DNA of 64,000 nucleotides. Origin: DASSFG01 sp035550375 (GTDB lineage: Bacteria; Planctomycetota; Planctomycetia; Pirellulales; JAICIG01). The notes beneath the pieces are model-generated. The model was not told the origin of the DNA. It worked only from the letters and a program-made list of their open reading frames with translations, and made no database searches. The DNA lies in the NCBI GenBank assembly GCA_035550375.1, contig DASZPH010000085.1, forward strand, positions 1-64,000, given 5' to 3'. Below are positions 34,207-42,802 of this stretch, piece by piece. The translations under genes were made by a program, and so were the position numbers. The number at the start of each line of letters is the position of its first letter. The first letter of the stretch is position 1.

Positions 34207-34843
34207 TCGGCTTTTTTCCGCGAGCCAGGAGAGCGAGCGGAGTTCCTATGGGACGTTGATCCGGCGCGCGCCGGGAGGCAAGTTGACGGTTCCTCCTTGG
34301 TGCGTCGCTCAGGTGATGGGCTTCGTCCTGGGCGCAAGCTTGGTCTACGCGGTATTCCGGCTCTCGGAGGCTGACATGCCGCCGTTGGGGCGTCTCGAGG
34401 GTCCGAGGATTGGTGCAGGTGAAACGCCATTTCCACTTGAGGCCGAGGGCTGGTTAAACGGAGCCGCCCCGTCGTGGTCCAGTCTGCATGGAAAAGTCGT
34501 CGTGGTGGACGTTTGGACGGACTGGTGAGTGGTTTGCCATTCAATGGCACCGGATCTGGTTCGGATCCAACGACACTTTGAAAAAGACGGAGTGGTGTTC
34601 GTCAGTCTCACTCCGGTGGGCGAGGCCGACGCCAGGCGATTTGCAGACCGGCATCATATCGGCTGGCCTACGGGCTGGGGTGCCCAAGACGTGGTAAGGC
34701 GGTATCTCGGCGATCGATATCCGACTTTGCTCGTTGTCGGCCGCGACGGCCGAGTCGTCTGGAACGATGGCACCGGTCGACTGCAGCACCGGCAGGAAGA
34801 TTCCGCCGTGCAGTTGATCATGCACGTCGAACAGGCGCTGTAG
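34199..34843 (+). CDS. Membrane-anchored thioredoxin-like protein, candidate selenoprotein (in-frame TGA at UxxC)
   Basis: ATG 34199 follows GGGAGGGAAAGGAAGA, an excellent ribosome-binding site. One anchor helix (AQVMGFVLGASLVYAVF), then a thioredoxin-like domain: HGKVVVVDVWTDW, TGA (34526-34528), VVCHSMAPDLVRIQ, then VVFVSLTPVGEADARRFADR, YPTLLVVGRDGRVVW and the end of the fold. The TGA replaces exactly the first Cys of the W-x-x-W-C-x-x-C motif; the frame continues open for 104 codons. If read as selenocysteine (residue 110), the protein has 214 residues with a UxxC centre. A hairpin like a bacterial SECIS lies 24-40 bases after the TGA. A nonsense mutation or sequencing error are the alternatives. 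Confidence 0.7.
34552..34568 (+). promoter_or_regulatory. SECIS-like hairpin downstream of the in-frame TGA
   Basis: The stem GGATC (34552-34556) pairs with GATCC (34564-34568) around loop TGGTTCG. The loop begins 28 bases after the TGA and has a G in its first two positions, in line with published bacterial SECIS rules (loop about 16-37 bases after UGA). A second hairpin, GCCAT-TCA-ATGGC (34536-34548), lies closer. No folding energy was calculated. Confidence 0.45.
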
Positions 34844-34875
34844 CGCGGCCAGTGGGGGGCGTCGGGGAAGGCGCC

Positions 34876-34915
34876 GCGGTGGCGTTGTAGCAGAAGCGGT
34901 GGCGTTGTAGCAGAA
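34876..34915 (+). repeat. Tandem repeat, two copies of a 20-bp unit
   Basis: GCGGTGGCGTTGTAGCAGAA occurs at 34876-34895 and again, identical, at 34896-34915. It is followed by the partly palindromic AGAATTCGTGAGAATTCT. It lies in the 380-base gap between the thioredoxin-like gene and the response regulator gene, which otherwise shows no gene. Confidence 0.75.
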
Positions 34916-35224
34916 TTCGTGAGAATTCTGACCCTACCCCGTGGCCACGCCCCGATCCCTCACGACGTTCCTCCATGCGGTCAACCCACTTCGCGTTGCC
35001 GCTGACCACGGCGGATACGACCCGTCTATTCCGTTTCTTCCTCACAAAGGGGAGACGCGGGTCATTCACGGTGAGATTTGACCCGACGCCTCGCCCGCTT
35101 CGGAGAATGCGCCCTAGGGTTAATGTGGCTAACGCCCCAAGAACCCCCATGCGGTTCTCCGACCCCGGAACGTCGCCGGTGGCCTGGCGGAGCGAGGAAC
35201 TGACTGGGCAGTGGAGTCGCCTCG

Positions 35225-36241
35225 ATGAAAATACTGGTCGTGGATGATGATCAGGTGAGCCGCGACACGCTCGCGGAAATGCTGCGGCGCTTTGAATATG
35301 AGGTGCTGACGGCCTCCAATGGTCGCGAAGCCCTGGAGACGCTCGCCGGCAACGATTGCCGGATGGTCATTTCCGACTGGATCATGCCCGAAGTCAACGG
35401 CCTGACCCTCTGCCGGGCCATCCGTGAAGGGGAGTTCAGCAGCTACATCTACATCATCCTGCTGACGGTGCGCCATTCTCGACAGGACGTAATCGAAGGA
35501 CTGTCGGCCGGCGCCGACGACTTCATCAAAAAGCCGTTCAATCCCGGCGAACTGCGCGTCCGCCTCGGCACGGGTGAGCGAATTCTGTCGCTCGAAACCC
35601 GTGACCTGACCCTGTTTGAGATGGCTCGGCTCGCCGAATCTCGCGATCCCGACATGGCGGGTCATGTCGACCGCATCCGACACTACGCAAGAGCGCTCGG
35701 CGAACATCTGGCCACCCAGCCGAAGTTCCGCGGCGTGATCGACGGCGAGTATCTGCGGCTGCTCTATTTGACCGCTCCCCTGTACGACATCGGCAAGGTG
35801 GCGATCAAGGAGTCGATCCTGCTGAAAGAGGGGAAGCTCACGCCGCAGGAGTACGACGTGATGAAGACCCACACCGTCAAGGGCGCCGAGGCAATCGAGG
35901 CGGCGCTGACGCACCGACCCGAAGCGGCCTTTCTGCGGATGGCACGCGATGTCGCGCTCACTCACCACGAGCGCTACGACGGCACCGGATATCCGCAGGG
36001 GCTGGCCGGGGAGCAGATTCCCCTTTGCGGGCGAATCGTGGGCCTGGCCGACGCCTACGATGCCATGACCTCGAAGCGGGTCTACAGGGAAGCCGTGGAT
36101 CACGCCAAAGCAAGGCTCGTGATCGTCAAGGAAAGCGGGCGGCAATTCGACCCCGACGTGGTCGAGGCCTTTCTGGCGGCAGAGAGCGACTTCATCACGA
36201 TCGGCAATTGCCTGGCGGAGCGGTCGCTCGTGCCCGCCTAG
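35225..36241 (+). CDS. Response regulator with HD-GYP-type output domain, HD histidine replaced
   Basis: 338 residues. Receiver (1-125): VVDDDQVSR, phosphoacceptor Asp in VISDWIMPE, Thr in ILLTVR, Lys in FIKKPFNPG. Residues 140-330 are an HD-GYP domain: HVDRIRHYARALGEHL, LYLTAPLYDIGKVAIKESIL, HHERYDGTGYPQGLAGEQIP and LADAYDAMTSKRVYRE. HD-GYP proteins degrade cyclic di-GMP. Here the expected LHDIGKV reads LYDIGKV, so the first metal-binding His is Tyr, which would weaken or alter catalysis. GAYDG and GYP parts remain. Confidence 0.9.
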   Translation: MKILVVDDDQVSRDTLAEMLRRFEYEVLTASNGREALETLAGNDCRMVISDWIMPEVNGLTLCRAIREGEFSSYIYIILLTVRHSRQDVIEGLSAGADDFIKKPFNPGELRVRLGTGERILSLETRDLTLFEMARLAESRDPDMAGHVDRIRHYARALGEHLATQPKFRGVIDGEYLRLLYLTAPLYDIGKVAIKESILLKEGKLTPQEYDVMKTHTVKGAEAIEAALTHRPEAAFLRMARDVALTHHERYDGTGYPQGLAGEQIPLCGRIVGLADAYDAMTSKRVYREAVDHAKARLVIVKESGRQFDPDVVEAFLAAESDFITIGNCLAERSLVPA

Positions 36242-36287
36242 CGCGTTTTACTTCCATGCATAGCCCCGACGCCTACCCGTGTCGAGA

Positions 36288-38441
36288 TTATTTCGGCATG
36301 GGAAGGAGGATGAGGGCGTTCTCGGCGAACGACGCTTCGCCCGGCTTGCCGTTGATCTTGTATTGAATCTTGAGCTGCTTCACCGTCCCCGGCACCGGGT
36401 CGCCCCCGAAGGCCTCGTTGTAGTTGGATGATGCCAGCGTGATCATGGGCACGTCGCCAGCTTGCTTCTTGAGGGCTTCCGTCACGTCCTTCTGTGTGTC
36501 GCCCGCGCCGTATTGGGCCTTCACGATCTCCAGCTTCACCTTCTCCAGCCCGGCCTGGGAAAGCAGGTCTCGCACCACGTCAGCCTTGCCGGGCAATTTC
36601 TGGGCAATCGCCAGAGCCGTTTGGGTGGCGTCGTCCTTCAGTTCGGGAACTTGCAGCGTCTTGAGCGCCAGCTTGAGGGCCGACTCGCTCGGATAGCGCT
36701 TGAGCACCTCCAGCACCAGTTTCTGCTCGGCTTGTGTCCGGCAAACGTCGAACGCCTTCTGGCACATCTCCATCCGTTCTTCTTCGGGCAGAACGAACTG
36801 CCGGGCGATGCGCACGTAGCCGCGCAGCGCCCGAGCCTGGTACTTGTCGGCCGGCCCCGTCTTCGCCAGATCCAGAAGAACCGGCGCCGCGTCGGCCGTC
36901 ATCCACTCGCCCAGCAACCGGCTGCTCACGTCCTTCAACTCGGCGTTGTCGCCCTTGGCCGCCGCGCCGACCGACGCGAGCGCCTCGGTGCCTCCTACGG
37001 CGCCCAGGATCTCCAGGATCGGTTTTTTTGCGGGCGCCGGTGCGGCCTGAAGCGCCTGGTTCAGCTCCGCGGCGCAGGCCTCACGGTCGGGCATGCGAAC
37101 GCTGGCGGCTTTCAGCGCCGCAAGCGCCACCGTCGAGTCTTCGGCGTGCTTGGAAGCAACGACCTGACCGATCAACACGGAGAGATCTTTGGCCGATACG
37201 GTCTCGCCCAGAGATGCCAGGGCGGCGCTACGAACCCACTGGTCTCCGTGATCGAGCGCCTTGACGAGCGCCGGCACGGCGTCGGTCCGCCTCTTCCCGA
37301 CCAACTCGATAAGCAGCGGATACATGGGTCCGCTGGCCTGACCCAGACGCGAGACGATCTCTCGATCGACCCCCTCACCCGGCAACTCGGCCAGGGCCGC
37401 TCTTGCCGTTTGCCCCACGTCGGGATCCGATTCCAGCGCGCTCTGCAAGAGGGACGACAAACACGACGCGTTGCCCATGCGTCCCAGCGCGGCGATGGCC
37501 GCCAGTCGCACCTCTTTGGGGCCCCCCTCGGCCGCCCTCAACACGGCGGGCAAAATGATTCCTTCTTGCCGGTCGGCTATGGCCTCGACGACCAGCGCCG
37601 CCCGCTCTGGGGCGGTCCGACTAAGCTCGGCAGCCAGCGCCTCGTCGACCTGGCCGGCCGGCAACTCACGGGCGGTGCCCAGGGCGAGCTGGAAGAACGC
37701 CTTGTCCGGCGAGTGGATCTGCTCGATCAAGAGGGGGATCCCTTTCTCTTTGCGTGCCAGAATCGCGCCGCGGGTCGCCTCGAGCCTTCTCTGCTTGGGA
37801 AGGTCCGCCTTGCGCAGTTCGTCAAAGATTTCGATGGCCTCGGCCGCGCGACCTTCGGCGAGCAGCCGCTCGGCACAAAGCAGGAGTCCCTCGGCGACCG
37901 CCGAACGGATCGGGGCCGCGGCGGTTGGCAGCGCCTTTCGTAGCGTGCTCGTCGCGCTGTCGTTGGCGATGTGGCCCAAGGCGACGGCCGCGGCCGAGGC
38001 GACCTCGGTATCCTCTCCCTTGAAGCGTGCGGTCAAACGCTCGACCGCGCCTGCGTCGCGGCGGACGCCCACCGAGTTGATGACGCCAACAAGCAGCTTA
38101 CCGTCGAGCGAATCGAGCGAACCACGCAGAGCTTCGTCGGCCGACCGCCCTGGAATCGCCTCCAGCGCGATCCTGGCCCACGATGCGAGCTGTTCGTCAC
38201 TCAACAGGCGGGCCAACTCGGGCGCGGCCTGGCTGCTGCCGTACACGGCCAGTTTCTTGCAGGCGAGTGCTTTGTCGGCCTTGGGCGCGTCCGAACGGAG
38301 GACACCCAACAGCTCCTGTTCGATTTGCTGCGGCGTCGTTTGATCGTCGGCACGGACCGCCGTGGTCAAGCGAGCGGCGGCCAGCAGTGCAAGGATCGAA
38401 ACAGGAACGGCAAAACGCGGGGCGTGCAGAGTCGAGAACAT
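36288..38441 (-). CDS. Exported HEAT-repeat protein
   Basis: 717 residues from ATG 38441; a TTG at 38471 is possible. The start RFAVPVSILALLAAARLTTA is a signal peptide. Many HEAT-like repeats follow, for example LARLLSDEQLASWARIALEA, RLTARFKGEDTEVASAAAVA and VKALDHGDQWVRSAALASLG. The C-terminal 50 residues (MITLASSNYNEAFGGDPVPG and IQYKINGKPGEASFAENALI) form a domain-like end seen in planctomycete proteins of the DUF3395/LamG-neighbour type; I do not name it. It is convergent with the HD-GYP gene. Confidence 0.8.
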   Translation of the reverse strand: MFSTLHAPRFAVPVSILALLAAARLTTAVRADDQTTPQQIEQELLGVLRSDAPKADKALACKKLAVYGSSQAAPELARLLSDEQLASWARIALEAIPGRSADEALRGSLDSLDGKLLVGVINSVGVRRDAGAVERLTARFKGEDTEVASAAAVALGHIANDSATSTLRKALPTAAAPIRSAVAEGLLLCAERLLAEGRAAEAIEIFDELRKADLPKQRRLEATRGAILARKEKGIPLLIEQIHSPDKAFFQLALGTARELPAGQVDEALAAELSRTAPERAALVVEAIADRQEGIILPAVLRAAEGGPKEVRLAAIAALGRMGNASCLSSLLQSALESDPDVGQTARAALAELPGEGVDREIVSRLGQASGPMYPLLIELVGKRRTDAVPALVKALDHGDQWVRSAALASLGETVSAKDLSVLIGQVVASKHAEDSTVALAALKAASVRMPDREACAAELNQALQAAPAPAKKPILEILGAVGGTEALASVGAAAKGDNAELKDVSSRLLGEWMTADAAPVLLDLAKTGPADKYQARALRGYVRIARQFVLPEEERMEMCQKAFDVCRTQAEQKLVLEVLKRYPSESALKLALKTLQVPELKDDATQTALAIAQKLPGKADVVRDLLSQAGLEKVKLEIVKAQYGAGDTQKDVTEALKKQAGDVPMITLASSNYNEAFGGDPVPGTVKQLKIQYKINGKPGEASFAENALILLPMPK

Positions 38442-38521
38442 TCGTGCAATCCAGGAAGGAATATCGGTCAATCAAGGTCGACGCTTCGTGCCCCTCAACC
38501 CCTCATGCTTCGGTTCGCGGC

Positions 38522-39805
38522 CTACAGCCGCCACGGTTCGCGCAGCGCCTCGGAGCGTAACCGGTTGGCCTGCTCGTCTTCGACGAACTCGTTCGTTTTC
38601 AGGTCATACTTGACCGTCCGATTAAGGAAGAGGGCGATGTTGGCCGCGTGGCAGGCGATGTGGGCGTACTTGGCCGCCTCGGCGTTCCCCTTGGGCTGGC
38701 TGCGTGACTTGACGCAATCGAGGAAGTCGCGGACGTGGAACGTGGCCGGGTAGCCGCCGATCTCGACGACCGTCCGGCCCGCCAGCAACTCTGGCGAACT
38801 GAGCACCAGCTTGCCGCTGTCGCCGGCCTCGACCCAGCCCGTTTCGCCTTCAAACCGCACGGGGCACGAGCCGAGGGGGATCCAGCCGGTCTCGCGGAAG
38901 ATCAGCTCCACGCCGTCGGCGTAGCGGGCGACGAGCTGGCCGTCCTTGGGCGGGTCGTACTCCACGGGCGGCGGAACGTCACCGACGGCCCATTGGCAGA
39001 GGTCGACGCAGTGCGACCCCCATTCCAGCACGCCGCCCCCGACCAGGCCGCCCCCTTTCTCGAAGTTAAACCCGTCGAGCAGCTTGGCGTTGAACGGCCG
39101 CCAGGCGGCCGGACCGAGGTACATGTCCCAGTCGACGACATCCTTGGCCGGGAGATCTTCAGGAGGCAACCAGCCGCTCGTCATGGCCTGCATCCCGGCC
39201 GGGTGGGCGTAGACCCGTTTGAGCTTGCCGAGCTTGCCCGTTCGAGCCAACTCGCAGGCGAAGGCGAAGTGCGGGAGGTTGCGCCGTTGCGTGCCGGCCT
39301 GAAAGACCCGGCCCGTCCGGCGGATCGTATCGGCCAGACTGATGCTCTGCGCGATGTTCTTGGTGCAGGGCTTCTCGCAGTACATGTCCTTGCCCGCCTT
39401 GGCGGCATACGTGGCCGCCGTGGCGTGCCAGTTCGGGCCCGTGGCGATCAGCACGGCGTCGATGTCGGCACGATCCAGCAGTTCGCGGAAGTCGCGATAT
39501 CTCTCGCAGTTCTGGGTGCCGTAACGGTCGTCGACCATCTTCTTTACGGCGTCGCGTCGCGCCTGCTTGATGTCGCAAACGGCGACGAACTGAACGTCGG
39601 GTTGCTCCAGAAAGCAGCCCAGGTCGTAGGTTCCGCGATTGCCGATGCCGATGCCGCCGACGACGATCCGCTCGCTTGGGGCGGCAACGCCGTTGAGTCC
39701 GAGAGCCGAGCCGGGAATGATGGTCGGCGCCGCCACCGCGGCGCCCGCCGAAAGAGCCGTTTTCAGGAACCGACGCCGGCCAAGTTGTGCGACGTTCTTC
39801 GACAT
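38522..39805 (-). CDS. Gfo/Idh/MocA-family oxidoreductase, Tat-exported
   Basis: 427 residues. The start GRRRFLKTALSAGAAVAAP is a twin-arginine signal. The Rossmann fold has VVGGIGIGNRGTYDLG and FVAVCDIKQARRD; GKDMYCEKPCTKNIAQS is the conserved EKP active-site segment. The C-terminal half binds the substrate (GGGVLEWGSHCVDLCQWAVG). Exported members are abundant in planctomycetes and act on sugars or polyols; the substrate is not known. The C-terminus (LKTNEFVEDEQANRL) is typical. Confidence 0.93.
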   Translation of the reverse strand: MSKNVAQLGRRRFLKTALSAGAAVAAPTIIPGSALGLNGVAAPSERIVVGGIGIGNRGTYDLGCFLEQPDVQFVAVCDIKQARRDAVKKMVDDRYGTQNCERYRDFRELLDRADIDAVLIATGPNWHATAATYAAKAGKDMYCEKPCTKNIAQSISLADTIRRTGRVFQAGTQRRNLPHFAFACELARTGKLGKLKRVYAHPAGMQAMTSGWLPPEDLPAKDVVDWDMYLGPAAWRPFNAKLLDGFNFEKGGGLVGGGVLEWGSHCVDLCQWAVGDVPPPVEYDPPKDGQLVARYADGVELIFRETGWIPLGSCPVRFEGETGWVEAGDSGKLVLSSPELLAGRTVVEIGGYPATFHVRDFLDCVKSRSQPKGNAEAAKYAHIACHAANIALFLNRTVKYDLKTNEFVEDEQANRLRSEALREPWRL

Positions 39806-39998
39806 GATCTCTCCTGACCTGATGGTTGATCTACGGCATCGCCTTCGCCGCGCACGTGCGGCGAAACATTTGCAATTTGGTAACGCTCGTCCCCCCTCGC
39901 AACAGCATATCCTTCGGGCTGGCGACTTTCCACCACATCCGCCCGAAGCGTCGCCGCCTGGCAGCGCGGTTCTGGGCCGCTACCAGGCGTCGATGCGG

Positions 39999-40322
39999 CT
40001 AATGGTGCATTTGCATCATCCGGGCGCGGGCCATCGCCTCTTCGGCTTCAGGAATGCGGCCGGCCCGCTGATAGGTGACGCTGAGGGCCGTGAAGCTGAA
40101 GGTGTCCTTCGGCTCCAACTCACACACCTTGAGAGCGTGCTCAATCGCGTCGTCGTGCCGGCGCAGACGGCCGTAAATCACGGCCAGCGCCGAGTGGGCC
40201 AAGGCAAACTGGGGATCCTGCACGAGCAGTTCCGCCAGTTTCTTCGCCGCTCCCTCCAAATCTCCGCTATCCTTAAGCCGCTCCGCTTCGCTATAAAGCT
40301 CTTCATTCGTGGGCATCGGCAT
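39999..40322 (-). CDS. Small TPR protein
   Basis: 107 residues. Three TPR units: SEAERLKDSGDLEGAAKKLA, ALAHSALAVIYGRLRRHDDA and FTALSVTYQRAGRIPEAEEA. The start MPMPTNEELYSEAERLKDSG and the Met-rich end (ARARMMQMHH) are typical of a planctomycete TPR family of unknown role. It is divergent from lpxA. Confidence 0.8.
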   Translation of the reverse strand: MPMPTNEELYSEAERLKDSGDLEGAAKKLAELLVQDPQFALAHSALAVIYGRLRRHDDAIEHALKVCELEPKDTFSFTALSVTYQRAGRIPEAEEAMARARMMQMHH

Positions 40323-40536
40323 GTCTCCTCTTTATCCAGTTTGAACAATCTATCGAGTTTGATTCCGACAGTGTAGCAACCTCCGGGGCCGCAGCACGAG
40401 GGTCACCTCAAATTGCCCGAATCGCCAGCATCAGCGGGGGAAGAACCGTTGAATCTGGCGAGGACGGTTTGAATTGATTATGCCGCCCAACCGATAGACT
40501 AGTCTGGGGCGAATACATTGCTGGAGGCATTTTCCA
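40323..40536. other. Promoter region between the TPR gene and lpxA
   Basis: This 214-base divergent gap must carry the promoters for lpxA and the TPR gene. I see no clear sigma70 boxes or operators. Confidence 0.3.
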
Positions 40537-41382
40537 GTGCAAATCCATCCGCTGGCCGTAGTCGATCCGGGGGCCGAAATCGGCCGCGACGTGGTGATTG
40601 GCCCGTTCTGCGTTATCGAACGCGGCACCGTGATCGGCGAGGGGTGCGTGCTGGAAAGCCATGTGGTCGTCAAGCAAGGCACGACGCTTGCGCCGAACAA
40701 CCACGTTTGCGAGGGGGCAATTCTGGGCGGGCTGCCGCAGCATCTGCGGATGCCGCCGCGGGTGGGGAAGCTGGTCATCGGTTCCGAGAACACGATCCGC
40801 GAGCACTGCACCGTCCACCGCGCGCTGCATGAGCACGACGCAACGGTCGTCGGCTCGAACAACCTGCTTATGGCCGGCTCACACGTCGCACACGACTGCC
40901 GGGTGGGAAACAACACGATCTTCGCCAACAACTCGATGTTGGCCGGCCACGTGGTGGTGGAAGATCGGGCCTATATATCCGGCAGCGTGGCGGTGCACCA
41001 GTTCTGCCGCGTGGGCGGCTACGCGATGGTGGGCGGTCTGGCGCGCGTCGTCAAGGACGTCCCCCCCTACGTGACGATCGACGGCAACAGCGGCTTTGTC
41101 GTTGGGCTGAACACGGTGGGCTTGCGGCGAAACGGCTTCAGCAACGAGGAAATCGGCCAGCTCAAGGGGGCCTACCGGCTGATCTACCGCAGCGGCCTGC
41201 GTTGGCAGCAGATCTTGGACCGCCTGAAGAGTGACTATCCGACCGGACCGGCCAGCCATTTTGCCACGTTTTTCGCCGGCACAACGCGGGGCATCGTGGC
41301 CGAGCGCCGCATCCCGCCCGCCACGACGCTCAAGATTCCTGACGAGGTCGACACCCGCGATCTGCGGATCAAGGCGGGGTAA
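40537..41382 (+). CDS. lpxA: Acyl-ACP--UDP-N-acetylglucosamine O-acyltransferase
   Basis: 281 residues from GTG 40537. Left-handed beta-helix hexapeptide repeats run through residues 1-190 (for example IGRDVVIGPFCVIERGTVIG, VGNNTIFANNSMLAGHVVVE). The catalytic His lies in AGSHVAHDCRVGNN. The conserved PYVTIDGNSGFVVGLNTVGL and RRNGFS begin the C-terminal helical part (RLIYRSGLRWQQILDRL). LpxA performs the first step of lipid A biosynthesis, so the host makes a lipopolysaccharide-type outer membrane. The rest of the lpx genes are not in the window. Confidence 0.95.
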   Translation: MQIHPLAVVDPGAEIGRDVVIGPFCVIERGTVIGEGCVLESHVVVKQGTTLAPNNHVCEGAILGGLPQHLRMPPRVGKLVIGSENTIREHCTVHRALHEHDATVVGSNNLLMAGSHVAHDCRVGNNTIFANNSMLAGHVVVEDRAYISGSVAVHQFCRVGGYAMVGGLARVVKDVPPYVTIDGNSGFVVGLNTVGLRRNGFSNEEIGQLKGAYRLIYRSGLRWQQILDRLKSDYPTGPASHFATFFAGTTRGIVAERRIPPATTLKIPDEVDTRDLRIKAG

Positions 41383-41590
41383 TACAGGGCGGGCGCAGCT
41401 AGTCGAGGCGGTTGCCGATTTGTGCGAACGATATCCCGACCGGCGATTCGGTCAACTGGTGGCGAATATTGCCGGGTGGGCCGACCAGGACGTCTGGGAC
41501 GTGGAAGATGAGCAACTGCTCGAAGCGGCTCGCTCACACTTGGAACATTTGGCGGCTTCGGGGCCGGACCAGGCTCTTCAGAAACGGTGA
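41231..41590 (+). CDS. Small hypothetical protein overlapping the lpxA end
   Basis: The part from about 41384 is convincing: QLVEAVADLCERYPDRRFGQ, then LVANIAGWADQDVWDVEDEQ and LLEAARSHLEHL. Similar small acidic proteins occur in planctomycetes and cyanobacteria, but I know no function. No ATG or GTG start is evident just after lpxA; the frame is open back to 41231, inside lpxA, so the start may be an unusual codon or the gene may be a truncated copy. Confidence 0.45.
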   Translation: MTIRPDRPAILPRFSPAQRGASWPSAASRPPRRSRFLTRSTPAICGSRRGNTGRAQLVEAVADLCERYPDRRFGQLVANIAGWADQDVWDVEDEQLLEAARSHLEHLAASGPDQALQKR

Positions 41591-41631
41591 CCGTTCGACG
41601 TGACGAATGGTTGCGCTGGCGGACGGCGGTC

Positions 41632-42786
41632 TCAATCAAGCCAGTCCTGGTCTCTCAATCGGGCCGGCACGTATTCTTCCGTGACGTAGCTGATGTCTTT
41701 GCTGATCAGCGACTCGACTTCCAGCTTGAAGCCGTTGGAGAGCATCAGCTCGATCTCTTTCTGCCAAGCCTTCTTGTCGGCAAACCAAGGGTAGTCGGCT
41801 ATCTGTTTGGCCCGCTTGGCATCGGTATCGTTAAGCTGAATCTTCACGCTGTTCGACAACTGGCATCGCTCAAAATCCTTTGATCGCAAACCGAGGTACT
41901 TGGCGTCCGGTATGGCCATTCGTTTGGATTCGAAGGCCAGATTGATCGAGCCCTGCTTGACCACGCTGTAGATGTAGTACCCCCAGGGGTCGTTGTCCAA
42001 CAAACAGTAGACGGGCAGCTTCAACTCGTTGTGCAGCCGGTACAGCATTCGCCGTACTCCTCGAGGGGGCTGACCGCTGCCGTGGGTCAGAATGCAGTTG
42101 TGTTTTCGCCAGAATCGGTCTTCGTTGAATCGCTGCCAGACCGTGTCTTTTTCGACGTGCAGGATGAACTTGGCGTCGCACTTCTTGAACTGAATCACGT
42201 CCGGCTCCACGATCGACGGCACTCCGTAGCCGCCGGAACCCATGCGCGAGCAGTCGATCTCGTCACCCCGGTCAACGAGCACGATCGGACCCACCATATC
42301 GCCCGCTTTCTTCGCGTATAGGTGCAGCTCCTCGCGGAGACTGTTGAGCATGACCTCCACGTCTTCGATGATCGGATCGCATTCGTCCTGAGTTGCGAAT
42401 GTTTCTTCTTTGGCTCCCTCGATCGTGTGCTTGAGCAGATAAAACAAACCTCGGATGCTGGTGCTCTTCTGCTGGTCGATGAGGGTCTTGCAGCCACTGG
42501 CGACCAACATCGTCTGCATGTAGGCCTTGGCCTGAGACAGGTTGAATAGTTGGCGCCGGTTCGTGTTTCCGCCCATCTCGATGAACCGTTTTGACTTGTT
42601 GAACCGCACATTCGATAAAGCGCGCGCTGGAATGTCCACAAACGGATCGCGACTTCGTTCCGCGGTCGTCACGACGGTGTCTGCAAGATCGTGAAGCCTC
42701 GTCAGCGTCTGCTTATCGCGTGCGCTGACGGGCGTGGACTTTTTCTCGCCTTTCTCTGCATTACCAGTCGTTCGTTTCTTTGCCAT
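41632..42786 (-). CDS. DNA topoisomerase VI subunit A (Spo11-like)
   Basis: 384 residues. A 5Y-CAP region has the segment TSIRGLFYLLKHT, where the Tyr (LFY) is the likely DNA-cleaving residue. The Toprim domain has FILHVEKDTVWQRF and VYCLLDNDPWGYYIYSVVKQ (the DxD-type metal site). PPRGVRRMLYRL and AIPDAKYLGLRSKDF are also typical. Subunit A joins subunit B, encoded 16 bases upstream, in an A2B2 type IIB topoisomerase that relaxes and decatenates DNA. The pair is archaeal in character and rare in bacteria. Confidence 0.88.
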   Translation of the reverse strand: MAKKRTTGNAEKGEKKSTPVSARDKQTLTRLHDLADTVVTTAERSRDPFVDIPARALSNVRFNKSKRFIEMGGNTNRRQLFNLSQAKAYMQTMLVASGCKTLIDQQKSTSIRGLFYLLKHTIEGAKEETFATQDECDPIIEDVEVMLNSLREELHLYAKKAGDMVGPIVLVDRGDEIDCSRMGSGGYGVPSIVEPDVIQFKKCDAKFILHVEKDTVWQRFNEDRFWRKHNCILTHGSGQPPRGVRRMLYRLHNELKLPVYCLLDNDPWGYYIYSVVKQGSINLAFESKRMAIPDAKYLGLRSKDFERCQLSNSVKIQLNDTDAKRAKQIADYPWFADKKAWQKEIELMLSNGFKLEVESLISKDISYVTEEYVPARLRDQDWLD

Positions 42787-42802
42787 GCGTTCCCTTGGGC
42801 AT

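Noticed and set aside
40408..40931. Frames opposite lpxA on the minus strand
   Set aside because: They are antisense shadows; the LpxA hexapeptide repeats and catalytic His define the real strand.
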